The position numbers and the translations under genes are program-made. The notes under the pieces are model-generated. The model had not been told where the DNA came from. It saw nothing but the letters and a program-made list of their open reading frames with translations, and did no database searches. 64,000 nucleotides of DNA from Hymenobacter montanus (GTDB lineage: Bacteria; Bacteroidota; Bacteroidia; Cytophagales; Hymenobacteraceae), in assembly GCF_014699115.1 (NCBI RefSeq), contig NZ_JACXAD010000022.1, positions 34,233 through 98,232 of the forward strand. Reading direction: 5' to 3'. Of the stretch, positions 25,618-34,055 are shown in pieces. The first letter of the stretch is position 1. Each line of letters begins with the position of its first letter.

Positions 25618-26618
25618 TAGTGCGAGCTGCGTTTGCCTAGTGTCACTTTGCGCCGGTAGCCTTCCGGCCCGAAGCTGATTCCTACCGCATCCACCAGGTA
25701 GCGCCCGCTCCGCTGTGGGTGCTTTGTGTCGAGCAAATCCGCCACACCGGAATGAATGATGCGGGGCACTCCGAAGCCGGTAAAATCGCCCCGGTAACCG
25801 TCGTATTTGAATTTAGCCAGCTCCGCTTCAGCCAGCAGCTTCAGCACGGTCTTGTCCTTCGTTTCCGTGCGCAGGGTGATGGTTCGTTCCTCCCCATCCA
25901 CGTCCCCGGCTTCTGTGGTAGTTCTCTTGCCGTTTTGGTGCATGGCCACCACTTTGGCTTTGATATGGACATCCTCTTTGCGCTGGTAGGTCAGGTTATC
26001 ATCTACAATGTTCTGCTGGAAGCTGTAGAGAGCCAGGGCCGCTTCCACCCCGCTGGTGCTGGTGAATTCCGTGTAGGTCAGCCCTACAAAAAGCCGCCCG
26101 TCACGGAAGTAGGCACACAGGCCAGGGTAATCATCCTTCAGCTTCTTCAGCACCCCGGCCGTGGTGGTGCGGTCAGCCCGAAACGTGTCTATCCTCATAT
26201 CGGGGATGCTCGGGGAAAGAATGGCCGTGGGCACCAAGTCAGCCAGCAGCTTGCGTAGGGTGGTATTCTTCCAGCTGCGGTTCACGCGGGTCCGCTTCAG
26301 GTTGAAATACCCATCTTCCAGGCGCAGTTCAAACGGGATGGTGAGTTTGATTTCGGCCACATAGCCCTGGAATTCCGTGTGCAATTCGCCGTCATAGCCA
26401 AGTTCTACGGTCACAGGGTCGCCTACCTGCACCAAGTCTTCCAGCGCCTGCACAGTGCCTTCCGTGTCATCGTCCGATGCCAGCACCGTACAAAAGCCGT
26501 ACAGCTTCAGGGTGGCCGTATCACCCAAATTCTTCCAGCTGGATTCCGAATCAAACCCGGAAATCTTGGTATAAACGATGTCCCCAATCGTTACCCGGCA
26601 AGTCAGTAGAATGCTCAT
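25617..26618 (-). CDS. Baseplate hub (late control D/Mu gpP-like)
   Basis: A 333-residue protein of the late-control D/gp27-like hub family. VQVGDPVTVELGYDGELHTE (about residues 60-80), NRSWKNTTLRKLL, and the C-terminal SGRYLVDAVGISFG and GYRRKVTLG are the visible conserved segments. The hub forms the trimeric ring between tube and spike. A homologue is encoded in the mobilizable element at 9872-10951. It overlaps both neighbours by a few bases. Confidence 0.75.
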   Translation of the reverse strand: MSILLTCRVTIGDIVYTKISGFDSESSWKNLGDTATLKLYGFCTVLASDDDTEGTVQALEDLVQVGDPVTVELGYDGELHTEFQGYVAEIKLTIPFELRLEDGYFNLKRTRVNRSWKNTTLRKLLADLVPTAILSPSIPDMRIDTFRADRTTTAGVLKKLKDDYPGLCAYFRDGRLFVGLTYTEFTSTSGVEAALALYSFQQNIVDDNLTYQRKEDVHIKAKVVAMHQNGKRTTTEAGDVDGEERTITLRTETKDKTVLKLLAEAELAKFKYDGYRGDFTGFGVPRIIHSGVADLLDTKHPQRSGRYLVDAVGISFGPEGYRRKVTLGKRSSH

Positions 26619-27211
26619 TTTTTACGAATGAGTTTGGCCAGGGATGATTCATCAGACACAGCCGTAATCTGATAGGCGAAGTAGTCCGAAGCGCCTTCAA
26701 TAGCTGGAAATTCAATGGTTTTGATGACCAGGGCCGTGATGTTGAAATAGGTGAGTAGCTGGCACTGAACCTTCAGGTGACGGTTGCGCCGAAACAGCAT
26801 TATCAGCTTGCGCAGCCATTCTTCGGGGTAATCTTCCGGCACCAGGCTATTGGCCACGGCCTGGCTGCGGTTGCCTTCGCGCACAGCATAGCCCTGGATT
26901 TTGATGGCGTAGTTATCGGCCCCAATCATTTCAATCACGGTGAAGTCACCTCCGGCTATCACCGTTTCCACCATGTGCTTTGAGCCGCTGACCGTAATCA
27001 GCGGCTCATTGGGCAGCATCACTTCATCCAGCTGCATGGCGAAGAATCGAGGCGTGCCCAGGTCGGAAGCCGTGGGTGCTTTGAATTCGGCGGCTTGGCG
27101 GGCTTTCTCAAAAGGTTCTATGCCGCCGTATGGCAGGCGCGTCAGCAGCGCCCCGAGCTGGAAGGTGGCCGCTGTGTGGGGCGCTGCTGGTGTTGTTTTT
27201 ACTTCGCTCAT
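26615..27211 (-). CDS. DUF6046-like tail protein
   Basis: A 198-residue protein between the tape measure and hub genes. The central segment LITVSGSKHMVETVIAGGDF, then VIEMIGADNYAIKIQGYAV fits DUF6046, a family found at this place in Bacteroidetes contractile-tail phages. By position it resembles the LysM-type protein that caps the tube at the tape-measure end (Mu gpN region). The exact role is unknown. Confidence 0.6.
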   Translation of the reverse strand: MSEVKTTPAAPHTAATFQLGALLTRLPYGGIEPFEKARQAAEFKAPTASDLGTPRFFAMQLDEVMLPNEPLITVSGSKHMVETVIAGGDFTVIEMIGADNYAIKIQGYAVREGNRSQAVANSLVPEDYPEEWLRKLIMLFRRNRHLKVQCQLLTYFNITALVIKTIEFPAIEGASDYFAYQITAVSDESSLAKLIRKK

Positions 27212-29370
27212 GCTCCTGTTCCTTGACTTACACCATTCACCACGCGGGTCAATCCCTCTTCCAGCATGGTCATGGCATCGTTCACGCCTTCCTTGATATT
27301 GGTGGTGTAGAAGTTCACCGAATCCTGGAATTTCCCGATGTGGATGTTGATAGTGGTGGGCTTGCTGCCACCGCTGGCCACCTTATCCACTGAAGCCTTC
27401 AGCTTGCCGTTACCAGCTGCGCCGATGGCCGTTTGGCCAGCCGCAAAGGGGTCTTCATTCTTGCCCGCTATAATCAGCTTGCTTTCGATGTCCCCGCCCA
27501 TCTTCATTTCCCCAAAGCCGAGGTAGGGCGCAATCTTGTCCCACAGGAATTTGATTTTGCCGACCAGTTGATGCACGAAACCCGTGATTTTATCCCACAG
27601 GCTGCGGAACCAGGCTTCTATCCCTGGAAACAGCTTGAAGATGCCCTGCACCATCATGGTGAAGGGATTGTACTTGATGAAGAAGTTGCCGAGTGCCAGC
27701 AGCCAGCCTTTCACCACGTCCCAGTTGCGGATAATGAGGTACACCGCCCCGGCCAGCGCCATAATGCCCAGAATGATGGCCCCGATGGGGTTGGCATTCA
27801 TGGCCACGTTTAACGCCCACTGTGCGGCGGTGGTAGTCACGAAACCGGCAATCAGCGCAGGCAGGCCCGTCACAGCCGCCCACAGCCAGGACGCCCCGGC
27901 CCGCAGTGCGGCTACGCTGCCCTGCCACATACTGGTCAGGAAACCCTGCATGGAAAACGCCTTCAGCCGGTTCTGGAAGATACCCAAAGCCAGCGCCGCC
28001 TGAAGCCGTATCGAGGTGCCAAACGTGAAGATGGAAATGATGCCCCGCCCCATGCTCAGGATGAAGGAGCCAATTCCCTGCGCCGCCACCAGCAGCATCC
28101 GCGCCCCGAACTGAAGCACGGCCAGCGCCCCTTTGGCCAGGCCCAAGCCAAAATCCCACACAGCACTGGCTGCGTGAACAAGGCCGTTTTTCATGATTTC
28201 CAGGATAGGCAGGGATTGGCTCATCACGGCCGCAGCTTGCCCGGCCGTCTGGATGTATGGCAGGTAGGGTTTGGTAGCGTTGAAAACTTCAATGCCCAAA
28301 TTCTCCCACATGGCCTTCATCCGGTCCATGCGGGCCGCGTAGCTGTTCATCACAATTTTGGCAGCATCCACGGCCCCATTGGTGCCCCTAATCTGGCTTT
28401 CAAACTGTGCCATCTTATCCACCCCACGCAGCAGGATGTTGCCCACGGCATCATTTTCCACCCCGAAAAACTTGGTCACCAGTGCCCCATCCTTCTGAAT
28501 TTTCTTCAGCTCAGTCAGGCGCTGGCCTAGCGTGAGGGATTTATTGGCTAGGACGTTGATGTCCACGCCTGCGGCCTTCAGTTCCATGCGGGTTTCTTTC
28601 GGCAGGAAGCGGCCTTCCGAAAGCTTGCCCAGCACGTTCCGCAAACCCACCCCGGCTTCAGCTCCTTTCTTCTGGCCAGCGGCCAGCACCTGGATGGCGG
28701 CGTTGGTTTCGTAGAAGCTTACCCGCGCATTGCTGGCAGCCACCCCGGCCGATGCCAGTGACTGCGTGATTTGTGGCACCTGAGCGGCCCCCGCGTTTGC
28801 CGCTGAAGCCATCACGTTCATGGCCGTGGTCATGGCCTTCGCCGTCAGCACCGGATTGTTCGTGTCCACGCCAAACTGCTGCATGGAAGCAGTCAAAGCA
28901 GCGGTGGCCCCAACGGCATCTCCGCCCATGCTTTTGGACAGGATGGCCACGCTGGTGGTCATGCTGTCCATAGCCGCCTGGTTCTTGGCCAGCTGCGGCC
29001 CGAGTTCCCCGAGGATGTTGGTGGCGCTGGTGACGTAGCCACTAACCGGCCCGCCGAAAATGCTGGCCGTGTTGCGGGCCGATTGGCCCATTGCATCCAG
29101 GGCCGCGCCCGTGGTGCCTGTCAGTGCCGACAGTTCAGCCAGGGTCTGTTCAAACTTCACGCCCGGTTCCACCGCGCTGGTGATGGCGTTGTTGATGGTG
29201 GTGAAACCCTGCGCCACCTGGCCAGCCACGGCCATGTTCAGGAACATGGATTTGGCGCTGGCCTTCGCTTTGTCGAGTACACCGGACACCTTTTCCCCCC
29301 GCTGCAAAATCTGTTGCATCGGCCCGGAAACCTTGTCCACCAGGTTCAGCACCCACTGGTAATTTTTCAT
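27208..29370 (-). CDS. Tail tape measure protein
   Basis: A 720-residue protein of the TP901/gpT type. The N-terminal 300 residues are helical with the tape-measure core (FEQTLAELSALTGTTGAALD, NILGELGPQLAKNQ, VGLRNVLGKLSEGRFLPKE). The middle has several hydrophobic segments (about 390-560) that could insert in the host membrane. At the usual 0.15 nm per residue, the tail would be about 108 nm, an estimate only. It follows the frameshifted chaperone genes, as in other long-tailed phages. Confidence 0.85.
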   Translation of the reverse strand: MKNYQWVLNLVDKVSGPMQQILQRGEKVSGVLDKAKASAKSMFLNMAVAGQVAQGFTTINNAITSAVEPGVKFEQTLAELSALTGTTGAALDAMGQSARNTASIFGGPVSGYVTSATNILGELGPQLAKNQAAMDSMTTSVAILSKSMGGDAVGATAALTASMQQFGVDTNNPVLTAKAMTTAMNVMASAANAGAAQVPQITQSLASAGVAASNARVSFYETNAAIQVLAAGQKKGAEAGVGLRNVLGKLSEGRFLPKETRMELKAAGVDINVLANKSLTLGQRLTELKKIQKDGALVTKFFGVENDAVGNILLRGVDKMAQFESQIRGTNGAVDAAKIVMNSYAARMDRMKAMWENLGIEVFNATKPYLPYIQTAGQAAAVMSQSLPILEIMKNGLVHAASAVWDFGLGLAKGALAVLQFGARMLLVAAQGIGSFILSMGRGIISIFTFGTSIRLQAALALGIFQNRLKAFSMQGFLTSMWQGSVAALRAGASWLWAAVTGLPALIAGFVTTTAAQWALNVAMNANPIGAIILGIMALAGAVYLIIRNWDVVKGWLLALGNFFIKYNPFTMMVQGIFKLFPGIEAWFRSLWDKITGFVHQLVGKIKFLWDKIAPYLGFGEMKMGGDIESKLIIAGKNEDPFAAGQTAIGAAGNGKLKASVDKVASGGSKPTTINIHIGKFQDSVNFYTTNIKEGVNDAMTMLEEGLTRVVNGVSQGTGA

Positions 29371-29393
29371 CGGATAGTGTCGGGATTAAGATG

Positions 29394-29428
29394 AAAAAGG
29401 GGTAGCCGCCTTTGGCCGCTACCCCTTT
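29394..29428. terminator. Hairpin between tail chaperone and tape measure genes
   Basis: Arms AAAGGGGTAGC / GCTACCCCTTT with a T-run on the leftward side. It could act as a partial terminator that lowers tape-measure expression, or as an mRNA-stabilizing hairpin. Confidence 0.6.
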
Positions 29429-29431
29429 CAA

Positions 29432-29620
29432 TTATTTATTCTCCTGGCCGCTTTCGGCCTCTTTTTGCCGCAGCCATTTGAGGTCTGCGAAGTGTTCCGC
29501 CCATTCCAGGTCTGTGAGCTGGTCCACTTGGTCCTGGCTCAGACCGTAGTAGTATCTCAACATGGAATCCACCAGCCGCAGGAAGCTGGTATGGCGGTCC
29601 ACTTCCGCCTGCTCAATTAG
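29432..29620 (-). CDS. Frameshift extension of the tail assembly chaperone
   Basis: A 62-codon frame with no start of its own at its upstream end, lying in the -1 frame relative to the 119-residue chaperone gene. It begins exactly at the slippery site A-AAA-AAC (29620-29626), in the right phase. It would add LIEQAEVDRHTSFLRLVD and a Trp-rich end (LEWAEHFADLKWLRQKEAE) to the chaperone, giving about 181 residues. This is the G/GT arrangement known from lambda and Mu-like phages. A 5-bp hairpin (29593-29609) follows at the usual distance. Confidence 0.8.
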   Translation of the reverse strand, partial: LIEQAEVDRHTSFLRLVDSMLRYYYGLSQDQVDQLTDLEWAEHFADLKWLRQKEAESGQENK

Positions 29621-29626
29621 TTTTTT
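29593..29626 (-). promoter_or_regulatory. Programmed -1 frameshift site with stimulatory hairpin
   Basis: The slippery heptamer A-AAA-AAC (29620-29626) is placed in the correct phase directly before the zero-frame TAA. Downstream, GGCGG / CCGCC (29593-29609) can form a hairpin with a 7-base loop after a 10-base spacer. Confidence 0.8.
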
Positions 29627-29976
29627 AGCGTGGCGGACAGGCTGGTGATGATTTCGTCCACCTTGTTGGCCAGGGCGAAGAAGAGTTGCACGTTGCTTTC
29701 CGTTTCAGCCTGGTAGTTCAGTTGCGTGTTCTTCAGGATGGTTTCCTGGTAGGCATCCACGTCCCGGCTCTTGGCCAGGGCCGCGTTGGCAGCTTTCACC
29801 AGTTGGCGGGTGGGCTGTTTGAAGTACACCTGGCGGTCACCAACTTCAAAGCATTTCACCTCACCATGCGCGGCCACCCACTGTGCCACCTGGTGTTCCG
29901 TGGGGTTGCCTTTTTTATCCACCAGGGCAAGGGTTTCAACAGCGTCGCCTGCGGTGGTGCTATTCAGATTGTCCAT
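29617..29976 (-). CDS. Tail assembly chaperone (short form)
   Basis: A 119-residue protein between the tube and tape measure genes, the position of lambda G and Mu gp41. It is helical and soluble (RQLVKAANAALAKSRDVDAY, NVQLFFALANKVDEIITSL). Ribosomes that slip at its 3' end produce a longer form. Such proteins coat the tape measure during tail assembly and are not part of the virion. Confidence 0.75.
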   Translation of the reverse strand: MDNLNSTTAGDAVETLALVDKKGNPTEHQVAQWVAAHGEVKCFEVGDRQVYFKQPTRQLVKAANAALAKSRDVDAYQETILKNTQLNYQAETESNVQLFFALANKVDEIITSLSATLKN

Positions 29977-30064
29977 TTTGAAAGGGGTTTGAGGATTTTT
30001 GAAGCCGTTATGGCCGTAGTGCTATTTCTAGCGGTTTTTAAGTGTTCAAAAGGTGTTTAAAAGC

Positions 30065-30487
30065 CTAAGCGGCCTGCAATTCGATTTCGGCACAGGTGAA
30101 GGGGATTTCCACTTCCATGTTCAGGTCGCCCTGCTTGCTGGCCTTTTCCCATTCGAGGGTCAGGACACTTTTACAGATGTCCTTAATCATCAAATTGGAA
30201 TCGTCCAGGTACTGCGTGATGATGTCGAAAGGGGCCAGCGTGGTGGGCGTCTTTCCGGCTGCTTTGGCAGCGGCCACAATGGCTTCAAACTCACTTTGCA
30301 GCACCGTGATGGAGCCGTTGCAATCCGGCGAACCGTTGGCGTAGGCCACCGGCTTATTGCCCACGGCGCGGATGAATTTGCGGTCCCGCTTTTCGCCGTA
30401 CTTGATGGCCACCACTCCGAGAACTGCCCGCCCGAGGAAGGCAAACTGGATGTCGGCCCAGCTGTATTCTTTGCCGTTGATTGTCAT
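30065..30487 (-). CDS. Tail tube protein
   Basis: A 140-residue protein directly after the sheath gene, which is the universal order in contractile tails. MTINGKEYSWADIQFAFLGR, IKYGEKRDRKFIRAVG and the ending LEWEKASKQGDLNMEVEIPF fit a beta-barrel tube subunit of the Mu gpM/DUF6848-like kind. Family naming is tentative; the position makes the role likely. Confidence 0.75.
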   Translation of the reverse strand: MTINGKEYSWADIQFAFLGRAVLGVVAIKYGEKRDRKFIRAVGNKPVAYANGSPDCNGSITVLQSEFEAIVAAAKAAGKTPTTLAPFDIITQYLDDSNLMIKDICKSVLTLEWEKASKQGDLNMEVEIPFTCAEIELQAA

Positions 30488-31738
30488 TTAAGAGGCGGTT
30501 TTAAAAGGGTTGTCGTATTGGACTGTGGCTTCGATGTGTTCCGCCGAACCTTTGGGCACGATGGTCACCAGGGCTTTGATGGTGGAGGTGGACAGCACGT
30601 TCTGCTTAGGGTCCACGAAGACCGTGACGGACGAGATGTTGGTGCCCATCCCATCTTCCAGCGCCTTGCGCAGCTCATTTTGGAAGCTGGCCACCTGGAT
30701 GGCGGACAGGTAGCCCGTGACCGGGTCCACGTCCACGTCATCCAGCAATTCCAGCAGGTAGGTGGCACGGGCAATGCGGGCGGCGGTGTGGATGGTGCGG
30801 CTCAGCTTGATGAAGGCATAATCATCCGTGCGGGCCGTACACGTCGCATCTCCGTTGTAGAAGAAGCCATCACGCCCCGAATGAATCAGCGGGAAGATGT
30901 ACCCCTTGTTATACAGGATGTCGAGGTCACCGCCCTTGCCGTCGCTCAGCTCAGTCACCAGCTTGCCCCCGCTCAGCTCCGCAGCAGTGATACCGGCCAG
31001 CTTGCCCGACTTCACCCGGCCAATGCTGCGCTGGACGGGCATGGCCGAAAGCCGACCAAGCACCTTGCCCACCTGCGCGTACTTACTGGCCACGGCAATC
31101 CCCGCAGTCACCAGCGCCGCAGCCCGCAGGCTGTCCCGGCCGATGGTCACGGCCACGCTCGGGGCTTCCAGGGTGCGCAGGTCGTAAGCGTTGGTGGTGG
31201 TGCCCGTAAACAAGCGGCCTTCCAACACAATGTCCAGCGGGCGGAAGGCGTCAAACTCAGCATCCGCGAAAGCCTGCGCCAACGGAATAGCCGTCAGCAG
31301 GTCCGCCGTGATGCCCGTAGGCCCGGCCACTTCAGCAGCGGCGGGATTCAGGGCCACGCCCAACAGGCGCATCTTGCCATTTTCGGCCTTCAGCTTATTC
31401 AGCAGAGCCGTGTTGGTGGCATGGCCAGGCGTGAAGAGTTGCACCAGCGTGGTGGCCGCAGGCACCAGCAGCACCCGCAACGGGGTGCCGTCCCCGGCTT
31501 CCGTGTAGAAGTCCTGGATGTGCTCATACACCAGCGCGGCATTGGTCACGTCATCGGCTTCCGTGGCCCCGGCCAGCTGTGCGCCCCGCTTGCTGTAGAG
31601 CAGCGTTTCGCTCAACACGTAGCCCACGGGTGCGCCGATGACGATGATGGCCAGGCCATCCGCATTGTCCACTTCCGTGGCCAGGTTTCCATTGCCCAAA
31701 AGGATGTTCACATTGGGCCGTTCTGCTACCAGTGTCAT
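30488..31738 (-). CDS. Tail sheath protein (DUF2586-like)
   Basis: A 416-residue sheath protein. The C-terminal part, with RTIHTAARIARATYLLELLD, DVDPVTGYLSAIQ and PKGSAEHIEATVQYDNPF, matches the conserved sheath domain that forms the contractile mesh; the N-terminus (MTLVAERPNVNILLGNGNLA) matches DUF2586. It marks the phage as a myovirus. It ends one base before the tube gene begins. Confidence 0.8.
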   Translation of the reverse strand: MTLVAERPNVNILLGNGNLATEVDNADGLAIIVIGAPVGYVLSETLLYSKRGAQLAGATEADDVTNAALVYEHIQDFYTEAGDGTPLRVLLVPAATTLVQLFTPGHATNTALLNKLKAENGKMRLLGVALNPAAAEVAGPTGITADLLTAIPLAQAFADAEFDAFRPLDIVLEGRLFTGTTTNAYDLRTLEAPSVAVTIGRDSLRAAALVTAGIAVASKYAQVGKVLGRLSAMPVQRSIGRVKSGKLAGITAAELSGGKLVTELSDGKGGDLDILYNKGYIFPLIHSGRDGFFYNGDATCTARTDDYAFIKLSRTIHTAARIARATYLLELLDDVDVDPVTGYLSAIQVASFQNELRKALEDGMGTNISSVTVFVDPKQNVLSTSTIKALVTIVPKGSAEHIEATVQYDNPFKTAS

Positions 31739-32461
31739 TTAGGCGGTTGCTTTGGTGGACGTTTTGGTTTTCGGGCTTTTGGCGGCAGCGACCTTTTTCG
31801 GGGCCGCAGCTTTGCGGGCGGGCTTAGCCACGGGCGCGGCTTCAGTCGAGGCGGGCGCAGGGGCTTCCGTGGAAGTGGTGGCGGGCTTGGCTACCTGATA
31901 GGAAGCATTAGCAGCCAGCTTTTCCACGTCGGCAGAATTCGGCTCATCCTGAGCTGAAGCATCCGGCTGGTCAGCCGTGCCTTCACCGCCCTGGTCAGCA
32001 TCATCCTGGTCGCTTTCGTCCTGGTCGTTGTCTTCCTGGTCGGCATCGTCGTCCTGGTCGGCATCGTCCAGACCCAGCCCGGCCAGCTCTTCTTCCGGGA
32101 GTGCGCCGGCCAGAATGTCCGTCAGCACCTTCGATGGCTCTTCACCGTTAGCCACCCGTTGCAGGTGGGTGGCGAAGAATTGCACCAGGTCTTCCACCTT
32201 GCCGCCGTGCGCCGCAGCCAGGCGGTTGACGTGGACGTTCATGGCCGCCGTGGTGATTTCGCTGGCTTCAGCGTCAGCCGTGACCTTCACCAGCTGGCCG
32301 CCGTTGGCATCGGCACCAGCTTGCGCGTAGCCCACATTCTCAGGACGGTAAAAAATGCCGTCATGCGTAGATGCCACCAGATAGGGGGCATCGGGGTTAC
32401 TGGCAAAATAATCGGGGGCCATGTCCTTCAGCTGGTCCACCGTGTAAAGCGTTTTGCTCAT
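31739..32461 (-). CDS. Structural-module protein with acidic repeats and histone-like tail
   Basis: A 240-residue protein. The first 125 residues form a globular domain of unknown family (MSKTLYTVDQLKDMAPDYFA, VHVNRLAAAHGGKVEDLVQ). Then comes a run of Asp-Gln-rich repeats (DADQDD, DADQED, DESDQDD), and the last 50 residues are Lys/Ala/Pro-rich like a histone H1 tail. It lies between the lysis cassette and the sheath gene. The role is unknown; the basic tail may bind DNA or another virion protein. Confidence 0.55.
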   Translation of the reverse strand: MSKTLYTVDQLKDMAPDYFASNPDAPYLVASTHDGIFYRPENVGYAQAGADANGGQLVKVTADAEASEITTAAMNVHVNRLAAAHGGKVEDLVQFFATHLQRVANGEEPSKVLTDILAGALPEEELAGLGLDDADQDDDADQEDNDQDESDQDDADQGGEGTADQPDASAQDEPNSADVEKLAANASYQVAKPATTSTEAPAPASTEAAPVAKPARKAAAPKKVAAAKSPKTKTSTKATA

Positions 32462-33009
32462 TTGAAAAACCGTGTAATGAATGAAAAAGGGTTGCTGAGC
32501 TTGTAGTAAAGCCCGATGGTGAGCAGTAGCAGCACACCGATGGTGAAGGCAATACAGCCCTTCACAAAGCGGCTCAGCGGGGCTTTCACCACCTGCGTCT
32601 GTTTCACCGTTTTGGTGCTGGTGTGATTCACCTGCGTGTCCGTCACGGGCACCTGAAATGTCCAGGGCGCAGTGATGGACTGGATGGTCACTTGCCCGAA
32701 GGCATCCAGACCGAAAGCCAGGGTGGTATGTCCGGCCTGGCTGTAGATGGTGACCGGCTTAAAACGCCCGGTCTTTTCGTCGTACTGGATGCGGGTGCGC
32801 AGGCGGGCCGAATCACCAGGAGCCGACACCGACACCATCCGCTGAACCACCCGCTTGGTGGTGGAATCCGTGATAATGGTTTCGTTGGGTTCCAATCTGG
32901 TGGTAGCACAGCCGAAGCTGGCCACCACCAGGACCATAAGCGCCCCCAACTTCAGCATCCAGCTGACCAGGTTGGTTTTGGGGTCATTAATGCGGATTGG
33001 GTAGCGCAT
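32458..33009 (-). CDS. Candidate unimolecular spanin (u-spanin) lipoprotein
   Basis: A 183-residue protein starting at ATG 33009, which overlaps the endolysin gene. A hydrophobic N-terminal segment ends in ALMVLVVASFGC, a relaxed lipobox, and the C-terminus carries one membrane span (GCIAFTIGVLLLLTIGLYYK) with a short basic tail. A lipid anchor at one end and an inner-membrane helix at the other is the topology of u-spanins such as T1 gp11, which fuse the two membranes at lysis. Its position after endolysin supports this, but the lipobox is weak. Confidence 0.55.
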   Translation of the reverse strand: MRYPIRINDPKTNLVSWMLKLGALMVLVVASFGCATTRLEPNETIITDSTTKRVVQRMVSVSAPGDSARLRTRIQYDEKTGRFKPVTIYSQAGHTTLAFGLDAFGQVTIQSITAPWTFQVPVTDTQVNHTSTKTVKQTQVVKAPLSRFVKGCIAFTIGVLLLLTIGLYYKLSNPFSFITRFFK

Positions 33010-33014
33010 GGTTT

Positions 33015-33566
33015 TTATCGAGGAATCCAACAGCTCACTAATGATATTTGAGAGGCCAGGCGGCGCATCTTGTGGACGCCATCCCCTTCCCGAGTGATGC
33101 CGTGGCCGCTTCCGGTATTGCCTTCCACCGTGATGGCGAAATCATCCGTCCAGCGGTCCACAAACCCGACGTGGCCGATGCGGCTTCCGTAGATGAAGCC
33201 CACGCAGTCCCCGGTTTTGGGCTTGCGTTTCATGGCCCCGCCGCGCCGGTAAATCACCCGCTCGGGCGGGAACCAGTTGGCAGCGGCCCCGGCTCCGGCT
33301 GGCACTTTCAAGCCCAGCACCTTCAGGCACCAGCAGACAAAAGCACCACACCAGGGCTGGCCTTCCACGTTGCCCGAGCTGGCCAGATAAACTTTAATTT
33401 TCGGCCCCCGATTGAAGCCGGTTTCTGTCACGCCCACCTGGCTGTTAAAGACTGTGGCCAGGCGGGTTCGGATACTATCTTCTTTATTGGTCGTTAGTGC
33501 GTTAGCTGCGTGGCTAAAAAGACAAAGAGCGAGAGCACCCACAAAGAGGCGATGATTTTTTGCCAT
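33015..33566 (-). CDS. Endolysin, CHAP/NlpC-type cysteine amidase or peptidase
   Basis: A 183-residue protein with an N-terminal signal-like segment (FVGALALCLFSHAANA). The catalytic Cys is in EGQPWCGAFVCWCL (about residue 72) and the His in GSRIGHVGFVDRW (about 133-135), with TVEGNTGSG as the third element. This is the CHAP fold. It should cut peptidoglycan. It overlaps the putative holin gene by 73 bases and is followed by the spanin candidate, which makes a lysis cassette. Confidence 0.8.
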   Translation of the reverse strand: MAKNHRLFVGALALCLFSHAANALTTNKEDSIRTRLATVFNSQVGVTETGFNRGPKIKVYLASSGNVEGQPWCGAFVCWCLKVLGLKVPAGAGAAANWFPPERVIYRRGGAMKRKPKTGDCVGFIYGSRIGHVGFVDRWTDDFAITVEGNTGSGHGITREGDGVHKMRRLASQISLVSCWIPR

Positions 33567-33994
33567 TCGGTAAGCCTGTAGAAAGCCCGCACAAAGCGGA
33601 TGGTGAAAAGGAAGCGTCCGACTGGCGTGATGTACCGTTTGACTAATAGCCGCGAAAAACAGTAGAGCGCCACGGCCCGAACGATGGCCAGCAGGATGGT
33701 CTGGAAAACCCCCACATCCATCAGCGCCGGGCCATCGGGACCATCACCAGTGAAGAGGTGGAGGATAGGCCCGTAGGCGAACCAGCCAGCCAGCGCGGCC
33801 ACCGTGATGGTGATGCCACCGTGGCAGCGGGTGAAGCGGACCACTTGGTGTTTGGCCCGATGAAAGATTGCGGCCACGCGGGCAGCAATGCCCCGCACGA
33901 AGCCAGGAACCAGGTTGTCCACGATGGTGCAAATCAGCGCCACCACAGCAGCCCACAGCAGAACAGAAGCCAGGATAATGAGGAGGTTTCCCAT
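33494..33994 (-). CDS. Multi-span membrane protein, candidate holin
   Basis: A 166-residue protein with about four hydrophobic segments (residues about 3-25, 60-82, 97-120, 145-165) and basic loops. It sits immediately upstream of the endolysin and overlaps it, the usual holin place. It is longer than most holins. No family is recognised, so the assignment rests on topology and context. Confidence 0.5.
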   Translation of the reverse strand: MGNLLIILASVLLWAAVVALICTIVDNLVPGFVRGIAARVAAIFHRAKHQVVRFTRCHGGITITVAALAGWFAYGPILHLFTGDGPDGPALMDVGVFQTILLAIVRAVALYCFSRLLVKRYITPVGRFLFTIRFVRAFYRLTEWQKIIASLWVLSLFVFLATQLTH

Positions 33995-34013
33995 TGTCGT
34001 ATCGTTGAAATTG

Positions 34014-34049
34014 TGAATTCAGGCGTGTCCATCGACACGCCTGAATTCA
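34014..34049. promoter_or_regulatory. Large perfect hairpin after the capsid gene
   Basis: Arms of 16 bases, TGAATTCAGGCGTGTC and its complement, surround a 4-base loop (34030-34033), just 3' of the capsid gene. There is no T-tract, so it is more likely an mRNA-stabilizing or processing hairpin than a terminator. It may keep capsid mRNA abundant. Confidence 0.65.
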
Positions 34050-34055
34050 GCTGGA

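Noticed and set aside
30053..31957. A 634-codon open frame on the + strand
   Set aside because: It is antisense to the tail sheath and tube genes. Its translation is Gly/His/Arg-rich, with no domain, while the - strand gives clear sheath and tube proteins.
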